This document shows positions 37,919-48,322 of a stretch of 60,796 nucleotides of DNA, piece by piece. Each line of letters begins with the position of its first letter. The stretch's first letter is position 1. The notes beneath the pieces are model-generated. The model was not told where the DNA came from and searched no databases. It saw only the letters and a list, made by a program, of their open reading frames with translations. Made by a program: the position numbers and the translations under genes. The DNA lies in assembly GCA_026390735.1 (NCBI GenBank), contig JAPLFJ010000002.1:1-60796 (forward strand), in the 5' to 3' direction. The DNA is from Ignavibacteriota bacterium (GTDB taxonomy: Bacteria; Bacteroidota; Ignavibacteria; Tepidaquicellales; Tepidaquicellaceae).

Positions 37919-39172
37919 CTATTGTTTGTCTTTTAACTGTAGCTTCCGCAACGAAGGAAAGGTGAATGACGATACACCGACTACAGCTAATGTCATCAGC
38001 CCGCCGAATATAACCGAAGGTACTACTCCAATAAGTTTAGCTGCCAATCCTGATTCAAATGCACCTATTTCATTCGATGAACCTATAAATATACTGTTAA
38101 CCGCAGAAACCCGGCCCTTCATATCATCAGGTGTGTATAATTGCAGTATTGTCTGCCTTATCACAACACTTATTGTGTCAAACATTCCACTCAATGCAAG
38201 TGCCGTTACTGAAAGGTAAAAACTTTTTGATATGGCAAATAATAATATTGCTAATCCAAACGCTGCTACACTGAAGAACAAATATTTTCCTGTATTCTTT
38301 AATGGCGGATGTTTTGTCAGGTATAAAGCCATTATTACAGCTCCAACCGATGGAGCAGCCCTCAGAATTCCAAGTCCCTTTGGACCTGCATCCAGAATCT
38401 CAGATGCAAAGACAGGTAACAATGCCGTTGCCCCGCCGAATAAAACAGCAAATAAATCCAGTGTCATAGAACCTAATACAACTTTCTTGTTGAACACAAA
38501 TTTCATTCCAGATGTCAGTTTCTCAAATATTGACATATCCTTTATAACCGGTTTCGGTTTGGGTTTAATCAGTGAAATAAACGTAATCGCAAGAAAAACA
38601 AAACTGATAATTATTAAGTATGTTACGTTTATACCGAAGAAGCCGTAAACAAACCCTCCGATTGCAGGACCGCTGATTGCACCTATCTGCCATATTGAAA
38701 TATTCCAGCTTACAGCAAAAGGATACACACTTTTATCCACTAATTGTCCAAGCAGTGCCTGAGAAGCCGGCATATAAAATCCTCTGGATATTCCCGTAAT
38801 GAAAATTATGCAATACATAAGGAATACTTTCTGGCTGACTATAAGTGGGAAAATAGCCGATGATACCAGGAATAACGATACCGAACAAATAAACATTAAA
38901 GCATAAGCGAATGTAAGTACTTTCTTCCTGTCACGGCTGTCTACAATGGCGCCTGATATTAATGCTGTTATTATAGAAGGGATCGCTTCAGTCAGTCCGG
39001 CTAAGCCAAGCGCAAACGGGTCTTTTGTGAGTTCATACATCTGCCAGCCAATGACAACGGATTGCATTAAAATGGCAATCGTAAACATTAATCTTGCCGA
39101 TATGAAACTTAAGAATTCTTTATTCCTGAATAATGCTTTTTCCGTCACAGGGATATAATGCTGATTGAACAC
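37919..39172 (-). CDS. MFS transporter (DHA3/EntS-like)
   Basis: This 417-residue membrane protein has about twelve hydrophobic segments. The MFS loop-2/3 motif appears as GAIVDSRDRKKVL. The pattern and the GPAIGGFVYG segment resemble the MFS_3/EntS group of exporters, whose substrates include siderophores and drugs. The substrate here is unknown. The annotated start overlaps the preceding Cys-rich gene by 28 bases, so the two are translationally linked or the true start lies slightly further in. Confidence 0.88.
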   Translation of the reverse strand: MFNQHYIPVTEKALFRNKEFLSFISARLMFTIAILMQSVVIGWQMYELTKDPFALGLAGLTEAIPSIITALISGAIVDSRDRKKVLTFAYALMFICSVSLFLVSSAIFPLIVSQKVFLMYCIIFITGISRGFYMPASQALLGQLVDKSVYPFAVSWNISIWQIGAISGPAIGGFVYGFFGINVTYLIIISFVFLAITFISLIKPKPKPVIKDMSIFEKLTSGMKFVFNKKVVLGSMTLDLFAVLFGGATALLPVFASEILDAGPKGLGILRAAPSVGAVIMALYLTKHPPLKNTGKYLFFSVAAFGLAILLFAISKSFYLSVTALALSGMFDTISVVIRQTILQLYTPDDMKGRVSAVNSIFIGSSNEIGAFESGLAAKLIGVVPSVIFGGLMTLAVVGVSSFTFPSLRKLQLKDKQ

Positions 39173-39438
39173 TTTTCAGTTACTTCAGCATTCTTTGTTT
39201 CGTAGTTAATGTCTGCAATTTTACCTTCCGGGTATTCTGTTATCAGTATTTCGCATTTAAGCTTTGTATCGCAGGAACAGAAAAAATCGTTTGTGCATAA
39301 ATACTTTCTCTCAGTACCGTCTTCTTTTTCAGTCTTGCCGTATGGGTCAAAGACAAGGTCTCTTCCTTCAAAGGAATGAGATTTATGGCATTCTTTGCAC
39401 TTTAACTTTAAATTTCCTTTTCTGATGAATCGAACCAT
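39145..39438 (-). CDS. Small Cys-rich protein, possible zinc ribbon
   Basis: I do not recognise this 97-residue protein. It has Cys at 14, 17, 48, 54, 56 and 62 (CKEC, LCTNDFFCSC, KC), compatible with a zinc-binding fold, and a GRDLVFDPYGK segment. It is upstream of and overlaps the MFS transporter gene on the same strand. The reading frame is open with an ATG, and the Cys spacing argues for a real protein, but the family is unknown. Confidence 0.6.
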   Translation of the reverse strand: MVRFIRKGNLKLKCKECHKSHSFEGRDLVFDPYGKTEKEDGTERKYLCTNDFFCSCDTKLKCEILITEYPEGKIADINYETKNAEVTEKCSISIISL

Positions 39439-39491
39439 TGTTGAGATTATTATTGAGTTATTGTATTGGTTTTTCGGTAAGTTTAAATTGT

Positions 39492-39520
39492 CATCCTTCC
39501 TGTGTTAAACGGGAAGGATG
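39492..39520 (-). terminator. Hairpin after the enoyl-ACP reductase gene
   Basis: Read on the minus strand, CATCCTTCC and GGAAGGATG form a 9-bp stem with an 11-base loop, 12 bases after the stop at 39533. The trailing T-run is weak. Confidence 0.6.
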
Positions 39521-39532
39521 CAATAATTATTA

Positions 39533-40330
39533 TTAGAATCCGCTTATTGTTTCACCGCCGTCGATGTGGACTATACATCCTGTCATCCAGTGTGAATTGC
39601 GTTTGTAATTGTCCAGTATGAAATTCGCGATATCCTTAGGTAACGTAAGTTTGCCCTGTGGGTTTCTCATTAATGCCATCTTGATAAGTTCGTCATTCTT
39701 TGGAATTTTTCTTAATGCAGGAGTATCCGTAACACCGGCCAGTAAAGCATTAACAGCTATTTCTCTCTGTCCGAGTTCAAGTGCTAACTGACGTACGTGA
39801 GATTCAAGGCATGCTTTTGCCGCAGAAACCGCACCGTAAAATTCAATTACTCTCGAACCGCCCGATGATGTCATTGCATATATCTTACCGCCCGGTTTCA
39901 TTAAATCTCTTTTTAAAACATCCTGTGTCCAGTAAACCAGACTGTGTGCCATTACATCAACAGTCATTTCCATCTGTTTCATGTTTATCTGGTCATTGCC
40001 GTCTTCCGATACAAATTTCCTTAATGTTCCGAAAGCAAGAGAGTGTACTATAACTTTAATAGTTGGATTTTCTTTGTTCTTAAATATCTCTAAAACTTCA
40101 TTTAAAACATATTCACGCTTTTGAATGTCCGCAGCATTTATGTTGTAAAAATGCGCATCAACTCCATAAGACCTGATTTCTTCTATCTCTTTCTCCACGT
40201 CAGGCATCGTTGTTGCTCTATCAAGGTGAACGCCGATTATGTTCACACCGTCCTTCGCAAGAGTTAACGCGATTTCTTTTCCGAAACCGCTCGATGCTCC
40301 CAGAATTAGTGCATAATATGTATTATTCAT
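39533..40330 (-). CDS. Enoyl-ACP reductase, FabL-like SDR
   Basis: This 265-residue short-chain dehydrogenase probably catalyses the last step of fatty-acid elongation, reducing enoyl-ACP. The N-terminal GASSGFGKE replaces the FabI-type glycine pattern, and the catalytic Tyr and Lys are spaced YGAVSAAK (Tyr-x6-Lys), the spacing of enoyl reductases rather than the Tyr-x3-Lys of other SDRs. The C-terminal half (ELGQREIAVNALLAGVTDTP, IDGGETI) most resembles Bacillus FabL. It lies in the same strand block as accB and accC, which supports a fatty-acid role. Confidence 0.83.
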   Translation of the reverse strand: MNNTYYALILGASSGFGKEIALTLAKDGVNIIGVHLDRATTMPDVEKEIEEIRSYGVDAHFYNINAADIQKREYVLNEVLEIFKNKENPTIKVIVHSLAFGTLRKFVSEDGNDQINMKQMEMTVDVMAHSLVYWTQDVLKRDLMKPGGKIYAMTSSGGSRVIEFYGAVSAAKACLESHVRQLALELGQREIAVNALLAGVTDTPALRKIPKNDELIKMALMRNPQGKLTLPKDIANFILDNYKRNSHWMTGCIVHIDGGETISGF

Positions 40331-40338
40331 TATTTTAT

Positions 40339-40854
40339 TTATTTACTTTTTAAAGCTATAATGCTCATAATCAAACTGACTATGAACAGAAAAATTAATA
40401 CTGTCATAAATGGTGCCGATGACCATAAACCTGCCATTATACCCCATACTATAAATATCCATATAACAGTTACGATAAAGAACAAATTCCAGCTTAGCAG
40501 TAAAGACTGCCTCGTTGATTTTGTTTTATGGAACGTCTTGAATAACGTCTTCACAAACAAAAAGAAAAAGAAAAATGCCCCCGCTATTGATAACAATATG
40601 TAAACGAATAATGTTGTATTCGTAAACCTTACATTTTCTTTCTCGGATGCATTTATCAGCGAATCTGTCTTTATTACTGTCTTTGTTGTGGTATCTATTT
40701 GATTGATTATCTTGGACGTATCAATCTGAACAGTGTTTATCTTAGATGTATCACCCGCGGCCTTCTTTGTGTTAAGTGAATCGGTCTTCTTATTCTGTGA
40801 ATATCCAAGTACCGATATACTTAAAAGTATTATTAGTAATATTCTTCTGAACAT
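40339..40854 (-). CDS. Small membrane protein of unknown function
   Basis: I do not recognise this family. The 171 residues comprise a signal-like N-terminus (FRRILLIILLSISVLGYS), a ~60-residue Thr/Asp/Lys-rich linker with repeated DTSKI-type units, and three hydrophobic segments in the C-terminal half (LFVYILLSIAGAFFFFFLFV; FFIVTVIWIFIVWGIMAGLW; VLIFLFIVSLIMSIIAL). It lies eight bases upstream of the FabL-like gene and 13 bases downstream of accC, so it is probably in the fatty-acid operon. Confidence 0.7.
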   Translation of the reverse strand: MFRRILLIILLSISVLGYSQNKKTDSLNTKKAAGDTSKINTVQIDTSKIINQIDTTTKTVIKTDSLINASEKENVRFTNTTLFVYILLSIAGAFFFFFLFVKTLFKTFHKTKSTRQSLLLSWNLFFIVTVIWIFIVWGIMAGLWSSAPFMTVLIFLFIVSLIMSIIALKSK

Positions 40855-40867
40855 ATTTGTATATACG

Positions 40868-42211
40868 TTAAACTTCTATTTCTTCCCTCTTCTCAAGGAA
40901 GTTAGTATCGTAATCGTTAGCAATGAAATTCTTGTCAGTTAATATTTTACTGAAAAGTGGTGTCGTTGTCTTTACACCCTCAATAATAAATTCATCAAGT
41001 GCCCTTAACATCCTTGTAATGGCTTCTTCTCTCGTGTTTGCAAGTACAATAAGCTTTCCTATCATTGAATCATAATACGCTGGTATTAAGTATCCTGAAT
41101 AACAGTGTGTGTCTATTCTGATACCGTGTCCGCCCGGGGCATTGAATGCCGTTATTAATCCTGGGGATGACTGAAAATTCTTATCAGGGTCTTCTGCGTT
41201 GATTCTTACTTCGATTGCATGCCCGAATAATTTTTGTTTCTTCTTCGTTATCTTTTCACCTGCCGCAATTTTAATCTGTTCTTTTACCAGGTCTAATCCC
41301 GAAACAGCTTCTGTTATCGGATGTTCTACCTGTATACGTGTGTTCATTTCCATGAAGTAGAAGTCCCTGTTCTTGTCAACAAGAAATTCTATCGTTCCAA
41401 GACTTTCATAATTTACTGTCTGTGCGGCTTTAATAGCAGCATCTGCCATTCTTTCTCTTAACTCTTCGCTTAATATCGGTGAAGGTGATTCTTCGATTAA
41501 CTTCTGATGTCTTCTTTGTATCGTACAGTCTCTTTCGCCTACGTGAACAATGTTACCGTATTTGTCGCCCATAATCTGAAACTCCACGTGTCTTGGATTC
41601 TCAACAAGTTTCTCTACGTACATGCTGTCGTCGCCAAACGCCGCCATTGCTTCACTCTTTGCTACGCTTAATGCATTTTCAAGATGGCTCGCTTCACGAA
41701 CGATTCTCATTCCTTTGCCGCCTCCGCCTGCTGATGCTTTCAGCATAATAGGGTATCCGACTTTATCGGCTGCTTCTGCTGCCGTTTCGTAATCTGTAAA
41801 TTTGCCGTCACTTCCGGGAACGAGAGGTACTCCTGCTGCCTTCATTAATTCCTTTGCAACAGACTTGTCACCCATCTTTGTTATCATTTCAGGCGTCGGT
41901 CCAATAAATACTATATTTGAATCCGCACATATCTCCGCAAATTCCGCATTCTCTGCAAGAAATCCATAACCGGGATGAATCGCATCGGCGTTGGTAATCT
42001 CTGCTGCTGAAATTATTTTTGGTATGCTTAAATAACTTTGTGATGCCTGTGGAGGTCCGATACAAACTGCTTCATCTGCAAACCTTACGTGCAGTGAGTT
42101 TTTGTCTGCTGTTGAATATACTGCAACAGTTTTTATTCCGAGCTCTTTACAAGTCCTGATTATCCTTAACGCAATCTCACCTCTGTTTGCAATTAATATT
42201 TTATTAAACAT
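40868..42211 (-). CDS. accC: Biotin carboxylase subunit of acetyl-CoA carboxylase
   Basis: The enzyme carboxylates biotin on AccB using ATP and bicarbonate. The 447 residues show [19 protein letters not shown] at the start, the Gly-rich ATP loop [23 protein letters not shown], and [18 protein letters not shown]. It lies downstream of accB on the same strand, the usual pair. Confidence 0.97.
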   Translation of the reverse strand: MFNKILIANRGEIALRIIRTCKELGIKTVAVYSTADKNSLHVRFADEAVCIGPPQASQSYLSIPKIISAAEITNADAIHPGYGFLAENAEFAEICADSNIVFIGPTPEMITKMGDKSVAKELMKAAGVPLVPGSDGKFTDYETAAEAADKVGYPIMLKASAGGGGKGMRIVREASHLENALSVAKSEAMAAFGDDSMYVEKLVENPRHVEFQIMGDKYGNIVHVGERDCTIQRRHQKLIEESPSPILSEELRERMADAAIKAAQTVNYESLGTIEFLVDKNRDFYFMEMNTRIQVEHPITEAVSGLDLVKEQIKIAAGEKITKKKQKLFGHAIEVRINAEDPDKNFQSSPGLITAFNAPGGHGIRIDTHCYSGYLIPAYYDSMIGKLIVLANTREEAITRMLRALDEFIIEGVKTTTPLFSKILTDKNFIANDYDTNFLEKREEIEV

Positions 42212-42239
42212 ATACTCTTCCTTTTAAAATGTTATTAAA

Positions 42240-42713
42240 TTAGTCCTTCTCGATTAACATCAACGGCTGATCATATTCCACTGCTGTTCCGTTTTCTACT
42301 AATATTTTTACAACTTTACCTGATACTTCCGATTCAATTTCATTCATTAATTTCATTGCTTCGATTATGCAGATTACATCTCCTGTTTTTACACTGTCAC
42401 CGGGCTTTACGTATGGGTCTGCATCCGGTGATGGTGTTCTGTAGAATGTCCCCACCATCGGAGACCTTACTTCGTAAAGATTTTCACCCAGTTTTTCTTC
42501 CGTCTTTTCTGTGCTTACCGTTACTGCAGGTGCTGATTGCTGTAAAGGTGCTGCGAGTGGCTGTGAAACCATCTGTGTCATTCCTGAAAACACTTTCGGA
42601 CGTGGTTTTGAAAGTCTTAACTTAGTTCCTTCTTCTTCAATCTCTATTTCTGCAAGTTCGCTGGAATCCAGCATTTTTATAACTTTTTGTAAGTATTTAA
42701 GGTCCATTTTCAT
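42240..42713 (-). CDS. accB: Biotin carboxyl carrier protein
   Basis: This 157-residue carrier holds biotin for acetyl-CoA carboxylase. The C-terminal biotinyl domain has the EAMKLMNE motif with Lys121 as the predicted modified residue. The N-terminal ~35 residues and the Ala/Pro/Gln-rich linker (about 45-75) are normal for AccB. It is 28 bases upstream of accC. Confidence 0.97.
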   Translation of the reverse strand: MKMDLKYLQKVIKMLDSSELAEIEIEEEGTKLRLSKPRPKVFSGMTQMVSQPLAAPLQQSAPAVTVSTEKTEEKLGENLYEVRSPMVGTFYRTPSPDADPYVKPGDSVKTGDVICIIEAMKLMNEIESEVSGKVVKILVENGTAVEYDQPLMLIEKD

Positions 42714-42739
42714 TTATTATGTTTAATTTAATTAAAATT

Positions 42740-43303
42740 TTATCTTTTTACTCTTTCTATGTATTCCCTGGTTCTTATATCTATTTTTATTAATTCCCCT
42801 TCATCTATGAATAAAGGTACATTAACTTCTACACCTGATTCCAGTGTAACAATTTTTGTTGCATTCGTGGATGTGTTTCCTTTCACTGCAGGTGGTGCTG
42901 ATATAACCTCCAATGTTATATGCGGTGGCATAACAAGGGATAATGCATCCCCGTTATGGAAAACAATCTGTACTTCCTGACCGGGCTTCAAAAATTCACC
43001 CTGATCGCCTACTAACTCTTCTGATAGACTAGTCTGTTCATAAGTCTCGTTTTCCATAAAATAATAACCCGTTACGTCTTTATAAAGAAACTGGTAAACT
43101 GTCTGTTCTAATCTTTCTATAATGATTTCTTCGCCTGAACGGAATCTGTTCTCAATCATTTTGCCGTTCTTAAGGTGCCTCATCTTTACCTGAAAAAATG
43201 CACCGCCTTTTCCCGGCGTTCTGTGCTCTACCTGTAGTATTTGATGTAAATCGTTGTTAAAATTTATGATAACACCGTTTTTTAAATCTGATGTATTCGC
43301 CAT
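42740..43303 (-). CDS. efp: Translation elongation factor P
   Basis: EF-P relieves ribosome stalling at proline runs. The 187-residue protein has the three-domain length and the loop HRTPGKGGAFFQVK with Lys32 at the position modified in many species. The Pro run in the secreted protein at 24891 (six Pro) is one likely client in this window. The gene heads the efp-accB-accC block, an order common in bacteria. Confidence 0.97.
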   Translation of the reverse strand: MANTSDLKNGVIINFNNDLHQILQVEHRTPGKGGAFFQVKMRHLKNGKMIENRFRSGEEIIIERLEQTVYQFLYKDVTGYYFMENETYEQTSLSEELVGDQGEFLKPGQEVQIVFHNGDALSLVMPPHITLEVISAPPAVKGNTSTNATKIVTLESGVEVNVPLFIDEGELIKIDIRTREYIERVKR

Positions 43304-43471
43304 GATTAAATCTTCGTTAAATTTTTATTGTTTCCGTATTTTTATAATTGACAAATATACGGAAATCGATTGGCAAAATCAATTTAAGATAAGTATATTT
43401 TTTAATTTGAATTTTGTTAGTTTTTTGAGTATTTTGATTAAAAATCAAACAAAATTTAATAAATTTAATAA

Positions 43472-44476
<1,005 letters not shown>

Positions 44477-44513
44477 TTTTGTAAAACTATTAATTAACTT
44501 TTTCACTACTTGC

Positions 44514-44540
44514 AAGCCGTCTTATTAGACGGCTTTTTTA
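44514..44540 (+). terminator. Terminator of gapA
   Basis: AAGCCGTC and GACGGCTT form an 8-bp stem with a TTATTA loop, followed by TTTTTA. Confidence 0.9.
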
Positions 44541-44806
44541 TACTCTCTGAATGTAAGTTCACTCCTCTGACGCGTGTCTAACCCGTATGCAATGCGTATG
44601 TAACGCGTTAAAAACGCGTATTAACTCCATACTACAACCATTCTGGCTCCCTTCAAGTAGTATTCAGCATATAGAACCTTTAATACCAATTTGTCCCGGG
44701 CATACTTATTCCCCCTTTTCTCCGTACTCTCTCCGTACTCTCTCCGTGCAGATAATCAGTTATTTTAGGATTTAATCTTTAAATTCTTTTATGGAAATTA
44801 ATCCCA
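44541..44806. repeat. Intergenic region with two 11-bp tandem-word arrays
   Basis: At 44571-44636 six consecutive 11-base words can be cut (CGCGTGTCTAA, CCCGTATGCAA, TGCGTATGTAA, CGCGTTAAAAA, CGCGTATTAAC, TCCATACTACA), sharing a CGTAT-type core. At 44720-44752 three more follow (CTCCGTACTCT twice, then CTCCGTGCAGA). Between them is non-repetitive sequence. No gene or RNA structure is seen. Confidence 0.8.
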
Positions 44807-46261
44807 ATGAATTTCCTCAGAAAGAATATTGAACTAAGTATTTTGCTTATCACTATCCTGGCAGTAGCAGTCTGGCAGATTGTGTTCATTATACAACTCC
44901 CCGACGGCGATACAGATGCCTACGCACATTTTATAATCGCAAGGGACGTCGTCAGAAATTGGTCTAACTTAAGCCTCCACTGGGTCTGGCTTCCTCTTTT
45001 CCATTATATCGGTGTCTTCTTCGTTCTTATAGGTTCTGAAATGCAGTCTATCAGATACATAAATGTTATTGTCTGGAAGGCTATTCCTTTACTCCTTTAC
45101 TTTAACTTAAAGAAGAAAGAACCTGAATCCTTAATCCCTGTTTCAGCGGCATTGCTTACGGCATTGTCTCCGATTGGTATTCTGATGGGAACTACAGCCC
45201 AGCCCGAACCTCTCTTCGCATTGCTGATTCTGTTATTCATTATTTCTTTCGATAAAGGAAAATTCATTATCTCTGCATTTATTCTCGCAATTTCGTGTAT
45301 GCTGCGTTATGAGGCCTGGGCTGTGCTTATGGGAATCGCTCTTTACATACTTATAAGCATCATAAAAGAAAAGAGTCTGAAGTTATCAGCGTTTAAAAAG
45401 TCTTATTCAGTATACTACGTAATATTACTTCCTGCACTTACAATAATATGCTGGTCTGTCCTTCGTTATCTTTCAGACGGACAATGGTTCGTATTCCTGC
45501 ACGGCACTCAGAAATTTGCCTCCGATGCCCTAAAGCAAAACAATTCCATAGACGGTGGTATATTTGGTCTTATAAAAGACTTATTCTTCTATCCTTTCTG
45601 GATTCCTTTTATCTTCACAGGGATAACAGTATTGCTCGCTCCTCTCGGGCTTAAAAAGTTCTATCCTGAAAACAAAGTTCTGTTCGTCACCGGTATCAGC
45701 ATTCTTATCTTCATTTCTGTCAGCTGGATGATGAAGGCAAACCTCGGTTTGAACAGGCACTTCACATCAATCATACCGTTCTATTCTGTTATGGCAGCAG
45801 ACGGATTGTACATCTTAAATGAATATTCCAAAAAGTATAAATTGTTTAAATCAGGAAAACTTATTCCTCTTGCAGCATCCGTCATAATCCTGGTATACAG
45901 TGTAATGTGGCTGTATATATGGCGTATTAATAATGAAACTTCCTTTGTCGATAGAAAAGCAGCAGTCTCATTCTTAAGCAGGATTTATAATACTGAATCA
46001 GATAAGAATATACTGATACTAAGTAACGAACCTGTTGTGGAAGTCCTGAGCAGAATAGACTATAAATTATTCGACCATTTCTGGATGGAGGACAACAAAG
46101 AAACCTCGGATTATATCCTGCACCTTAAAAAGACTAATAAAAACTTTTACATAATCACAAACTCCAAACTGGAACAGTTCCTTAAACAATTCGGAGTCGT
46201 TATCTTTGAATCAGCTCTGGACACAAAGAATCCTGACAGAATTATCATACTAAAGATTTAA
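44807..46261 (+). CDS. Membrane glycosyltransferase, GT39/ArnT-like
   Basis: This 484-residue protein has about ten hydrophobic segments and an early periplasmic loop with the acidic residues PDGDTDAYAHFIIARD, the place where polyprenyl-phosphate-dependent mannosyl/arabinosyl transferases (GT39/GT83) keep their catalytic Asp. It most likely transfers a sugar from a lipid carrier to a lipid or protein outside the inner membrane. Donor and acceptor are unknown. It is a single gene bounded by repeats upstream and a tRNA downstream. Confidence 0.72.
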   Translation: MNFLRKNIELSILLITILAVAVWQIVFIIQLPDGDTDAYAHFIIARDVVRNWSNLSLHWVWLPLFHYIGVFFVLIGSEMQSIRYINVIVWKAIPLLLYFNLKKKEPESLIPVSAALLTALSPIGILMGTTAQPEPLFALLILLFIISFDKGKFIISAFILAISCMLRYEAWAVLMGIALYILISIIKEKSLKLSAFKKSYSVYYVILLPALTIICWSVLRYLSDGQWFVFLHGTQKFASDALKQNNSIDGGIFGLIKDLFFYPFWIPFIFTGITVLLAPLGLKKFYPENKVLFVTGISILIFISVSWMMKANLGLNRHFTSIIPFYSVMAADGLYILNEYSKKYKLFKSGKLIPLAASVIILVYSVMWLYIWRINNETSFVDRKAAVSFLSRIYNTESDKNILILSNEPVVEVLSRIDYKLFDHFWMEDNKETSDYILHLKKTNKNFYIITNSKLEQFLKQFGVVIFESALDTKNPDRIIILKI

Positions 46262-46354
46262 ATCCCTTTTCAAAATTGTGTTCGTAGGTTCTCTTCCCTT
46301 ATGGTTTGATTTTTACCTCAAAATCTATTACTTTTGTTGTTTATTATTAATTCA

Positions 46355-46428
46355 GGGCGATTAGCTCAGCTGGTTAGAGCACCTCGTTTACACCGAGGGG
46401 GTCTGAGGTTCGAATCCTTAATCGCCCA
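46355..46428 (+). tRNA. tRNA-Val (anticodon TAC)
   Basis: The cloverleaf is complete: acceptor GGGCGAT/ATCGCCC, D arm AGCTCAGCTGGTTAGAGC, anticodon stem CCTCG/CGAGG with loop TTTACAC (anticodon TAC), T arm TGAGG-TTCGAAT-CCTTA. The discriminator is A at 46428, and CCA is not encoded. Confidence 0.96.
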
Positions 46429-46530
46429 CTTTACAAGGAGGTTGTTGATTCTTGCGGTATGGGTCTTCAATCTTTTATTTTATAGATTACTTTATAACTT
46501 TATAAATGATTTGAAAATTTAAACCGCCGG

Positions 46531-47562
46531 ATGAAGAGTAAGTTATATTTTCTTAGCACCGTTCTCGCAATTTTTCTTATCAATCTTGTAAAAGATTCTA
46601 TAGACCCATACTATTACACAATCCTTATTTACATAGGTATCAATATCATTCTCGCTTCAAGTTTAAATTTAATCAACGGTTTTACAGGTCAGTTCTCTCT
46701 CGGTCATGCTGGTTTTATGGCTATAGGCGGTTATCTTTCGATTTCAATGTCAACTTACTTTGCTCCTTTCTTCGCAAATCTTTTCGGTGCTGGAGTATTC
46801 GGCGAGAATATGACTTTCTTAACCGTTATGATCTTAGGCGGACTCGCTGCCGCGGCAATAGGCCTCCTTGTCGGCGTGCCTTCTCTCAGGTTAAAAGGGG
46901 ATTACCTGGCAATCGTTACTCTCGGATTCTCGGAAATCATTCGTGTACTTATTCAGGGCATGGACTTCATCGGTGCTTCCCAGGGTTTCAGAGGTGTCTA
47001 CCAGTATAGCAATGGCGTAAAGAGTCTGCAAATGCTCGACAATACCCAGGACTCATTTATATTCTATGGTGTTCCTAAATATACAAACTTCTTCTGGACG
47101 TTCTTTATAGCGGCATTCATTGTTTACTTTATTTATAACCTCATTAATTCTACTTATGGCAAAGGTTTCCTTGCCGTTAAAGATGATGAAGTTGCTGCAG
47201 AATCAATGGGAATAAATACTACTAAGTTTAAAGTTATCGCATTCGTCAGCGGTGCATTCTTTGCAGGTGTTGCAGGTGCGCTTTATGGTCATTTTAATTT
47301 ATACTTAAATCCTGAAGATTTTAATTTCCTTAAATCAGTTGAAATAGTTGCTATAGTTATTCTCGGTGGTATGGGAAGTATTCCTGGTGTGATAATAGCG
47401 GCTGTAATTTTAACAATACTGCCGGAATTACTAAGAGGTATATCTGAATATAGAATGATTGTTTATGCTTTATTGCTTATCATTATGATGCTCACAAGAC
47501 CGCAGGGAATATTTGGTACTAAATTCAAATTTAAAAGAAAGAAAAAAGTTGAGTCTGCTTAA
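46531..47562 (+). CDS. livM: Branched-chain amino acid ABC transporter permease LivM
   Basis: This 343-residue membrane permease shows the family stretch INGFTGQFSLGHAGFMAIGGY and the late GALYGHFNLYLNPEDFN and VIVILGGMGSIPG-like segments. It is followed by livG and livF. livH and a periplasmic binding protein gene, usually adjacent, are not in the window. The substrate class (hydrophobic amino acids, urea or similar) is inferred from the family. Confidence 0.93.
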   Translation: MKSKLYFLSTVLAIFLINLVKDSIDPYYYTILIYIGINIILASSLNLINGFTGQFSLGHAGFMAIGGYLSISMSTYFAPFFANLFGAGVFGENMTFLTVMILGGLAAAAIGLLVGVPSLRLKGDYLAIVTLGFSEIIRVLIQGMDFIGASQGFRGVYQYSNGVKSLQMLDNTQDSFIFYGVPKYTNFFWTFFIAAFIVYFIYNLINSTYGKGFLAVKDDEVAAESMGINTTKFKVIAFVSGAFFAGVAGALYGHFNLYLNPEDFNFLKSVEIVAIVILGGMGSIPGVIIAAVILTILPELLRGISEYRMIVYALLLIIMMLTRPQGIFGTKFKFKRKKKVESA

Positions 47563-48322
47563 GATAAATAACGTTACTATGAAGTTCGGCGGATTAACGA
47601 GCATTGATGCTCTTAATGCCGAAGTGAATGATAATGAACTCGTCGGGCTGATAGGTCCGAACGGAGCAGGCAAGACTACTGTGTTCAACGTTATCACGAG
47701 TGTGTACAAACCTACTTTGGGTGAAGTTTTGTTTCAGGATAAATCTTTAAAGAATTACAAAACAAACCAGATAGCACATCTCGGTATCTGCAGAACATTC
47801 CAGAATATAAGACTTTTCAAGAGTCTAAGCGTAAAGGATAACGTCAGGGTTTCATTCGGTGTCAGGTTAAAAGCAGGTTTCTTTTCATCTGTAATGCAGC
47901 TTAACAAATTCAGCAAAGAAGAAAAGGAAATTGATAACAGGATAGATGAACTTCTCGAATTGTTTAACCTTCACGACGTTAAAGATGAAGAAGCAATTTC
48001 TTTGCCATACGGTGACCAGCGTAAAGTTGAGATCGTCAGGGCACTCGCAACTGACCCGAAGCTTTTATTGCTCGATGAACCCGCAGCAGGAATGAACCCA
48101 AGTGAGAAATCTGATTTAATGAAACTTATAAGAGACGTAAAAGATAAATTCAGGATATCTATTTTGCTTATTGAACACGATATGAAAGTTGTTATGGGAA
48201 TCTGCGAAAGGATATATGTACTCGAGTACGGAAAGAAGATTGCAGAAGGTCTTCCATCTGAAATACAAAACAATGAAAAAGTTATTGAAGCTTATTTAGG
48301 AGATACCAAGACACATGCTTAA
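47549..48322 (+). CDS. livG: ABC transporter ATPase LivG
   Basis: This ATPase of 257 residues has Walker [10 protein letters not shown], a signature given here as SLPYGDQRKVEIVRAL, and Walker B LLLLDEPAAGMNP. The PAAGMNP sequence is typical of LivG. I prefer TTG 47549 (MSLLKINNVTMKFGG) over the ATG at 47513, because the longer frame only adds residues encoded inside livM. It overlaps livM by 14 bases and livF by eight. Confidence 0.93.
   Translation: MSLLKINNVTMKFGGLTSIDALNAEVNDNELVGLIGPNGAGKTTVFNVITSVYKPTLGEVLFQDKSLKNYKTNQIAHLGICRTFQNIRLFKSLSVKDNVRVSFGVRLKAGFFSSVMQLNKFSKEEKEIDNRIDELLELFNLHDVKDEEAISLPYGDQRKVEIVRALATDPKLLLLDEPAAGMNPSEKSDLMKLIRDVKDKFRISILLIEHDMKVVMGICERIYVLEYGKKIAEGLPSEIQNNEKVIEAYLGDTKTHA

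Noticed and set aside
37926-38648. Plus-strand open frames opposite the MFS transporter
   Set aside because: Low-complexity antisense translation of membrane-segment codons; no ribosome-binding site and no protein-like features.
46442-46522. 26-codon hydrophobic frame after tRNA-Val, with AAGGAGG just upstream
   Set aside because: The TTG start is too close to the Shine-Dalgarno-like sequence, there is no ATG, and the AT-rich sequence explains the hydrophobicity. It is left as a weak possibility only.
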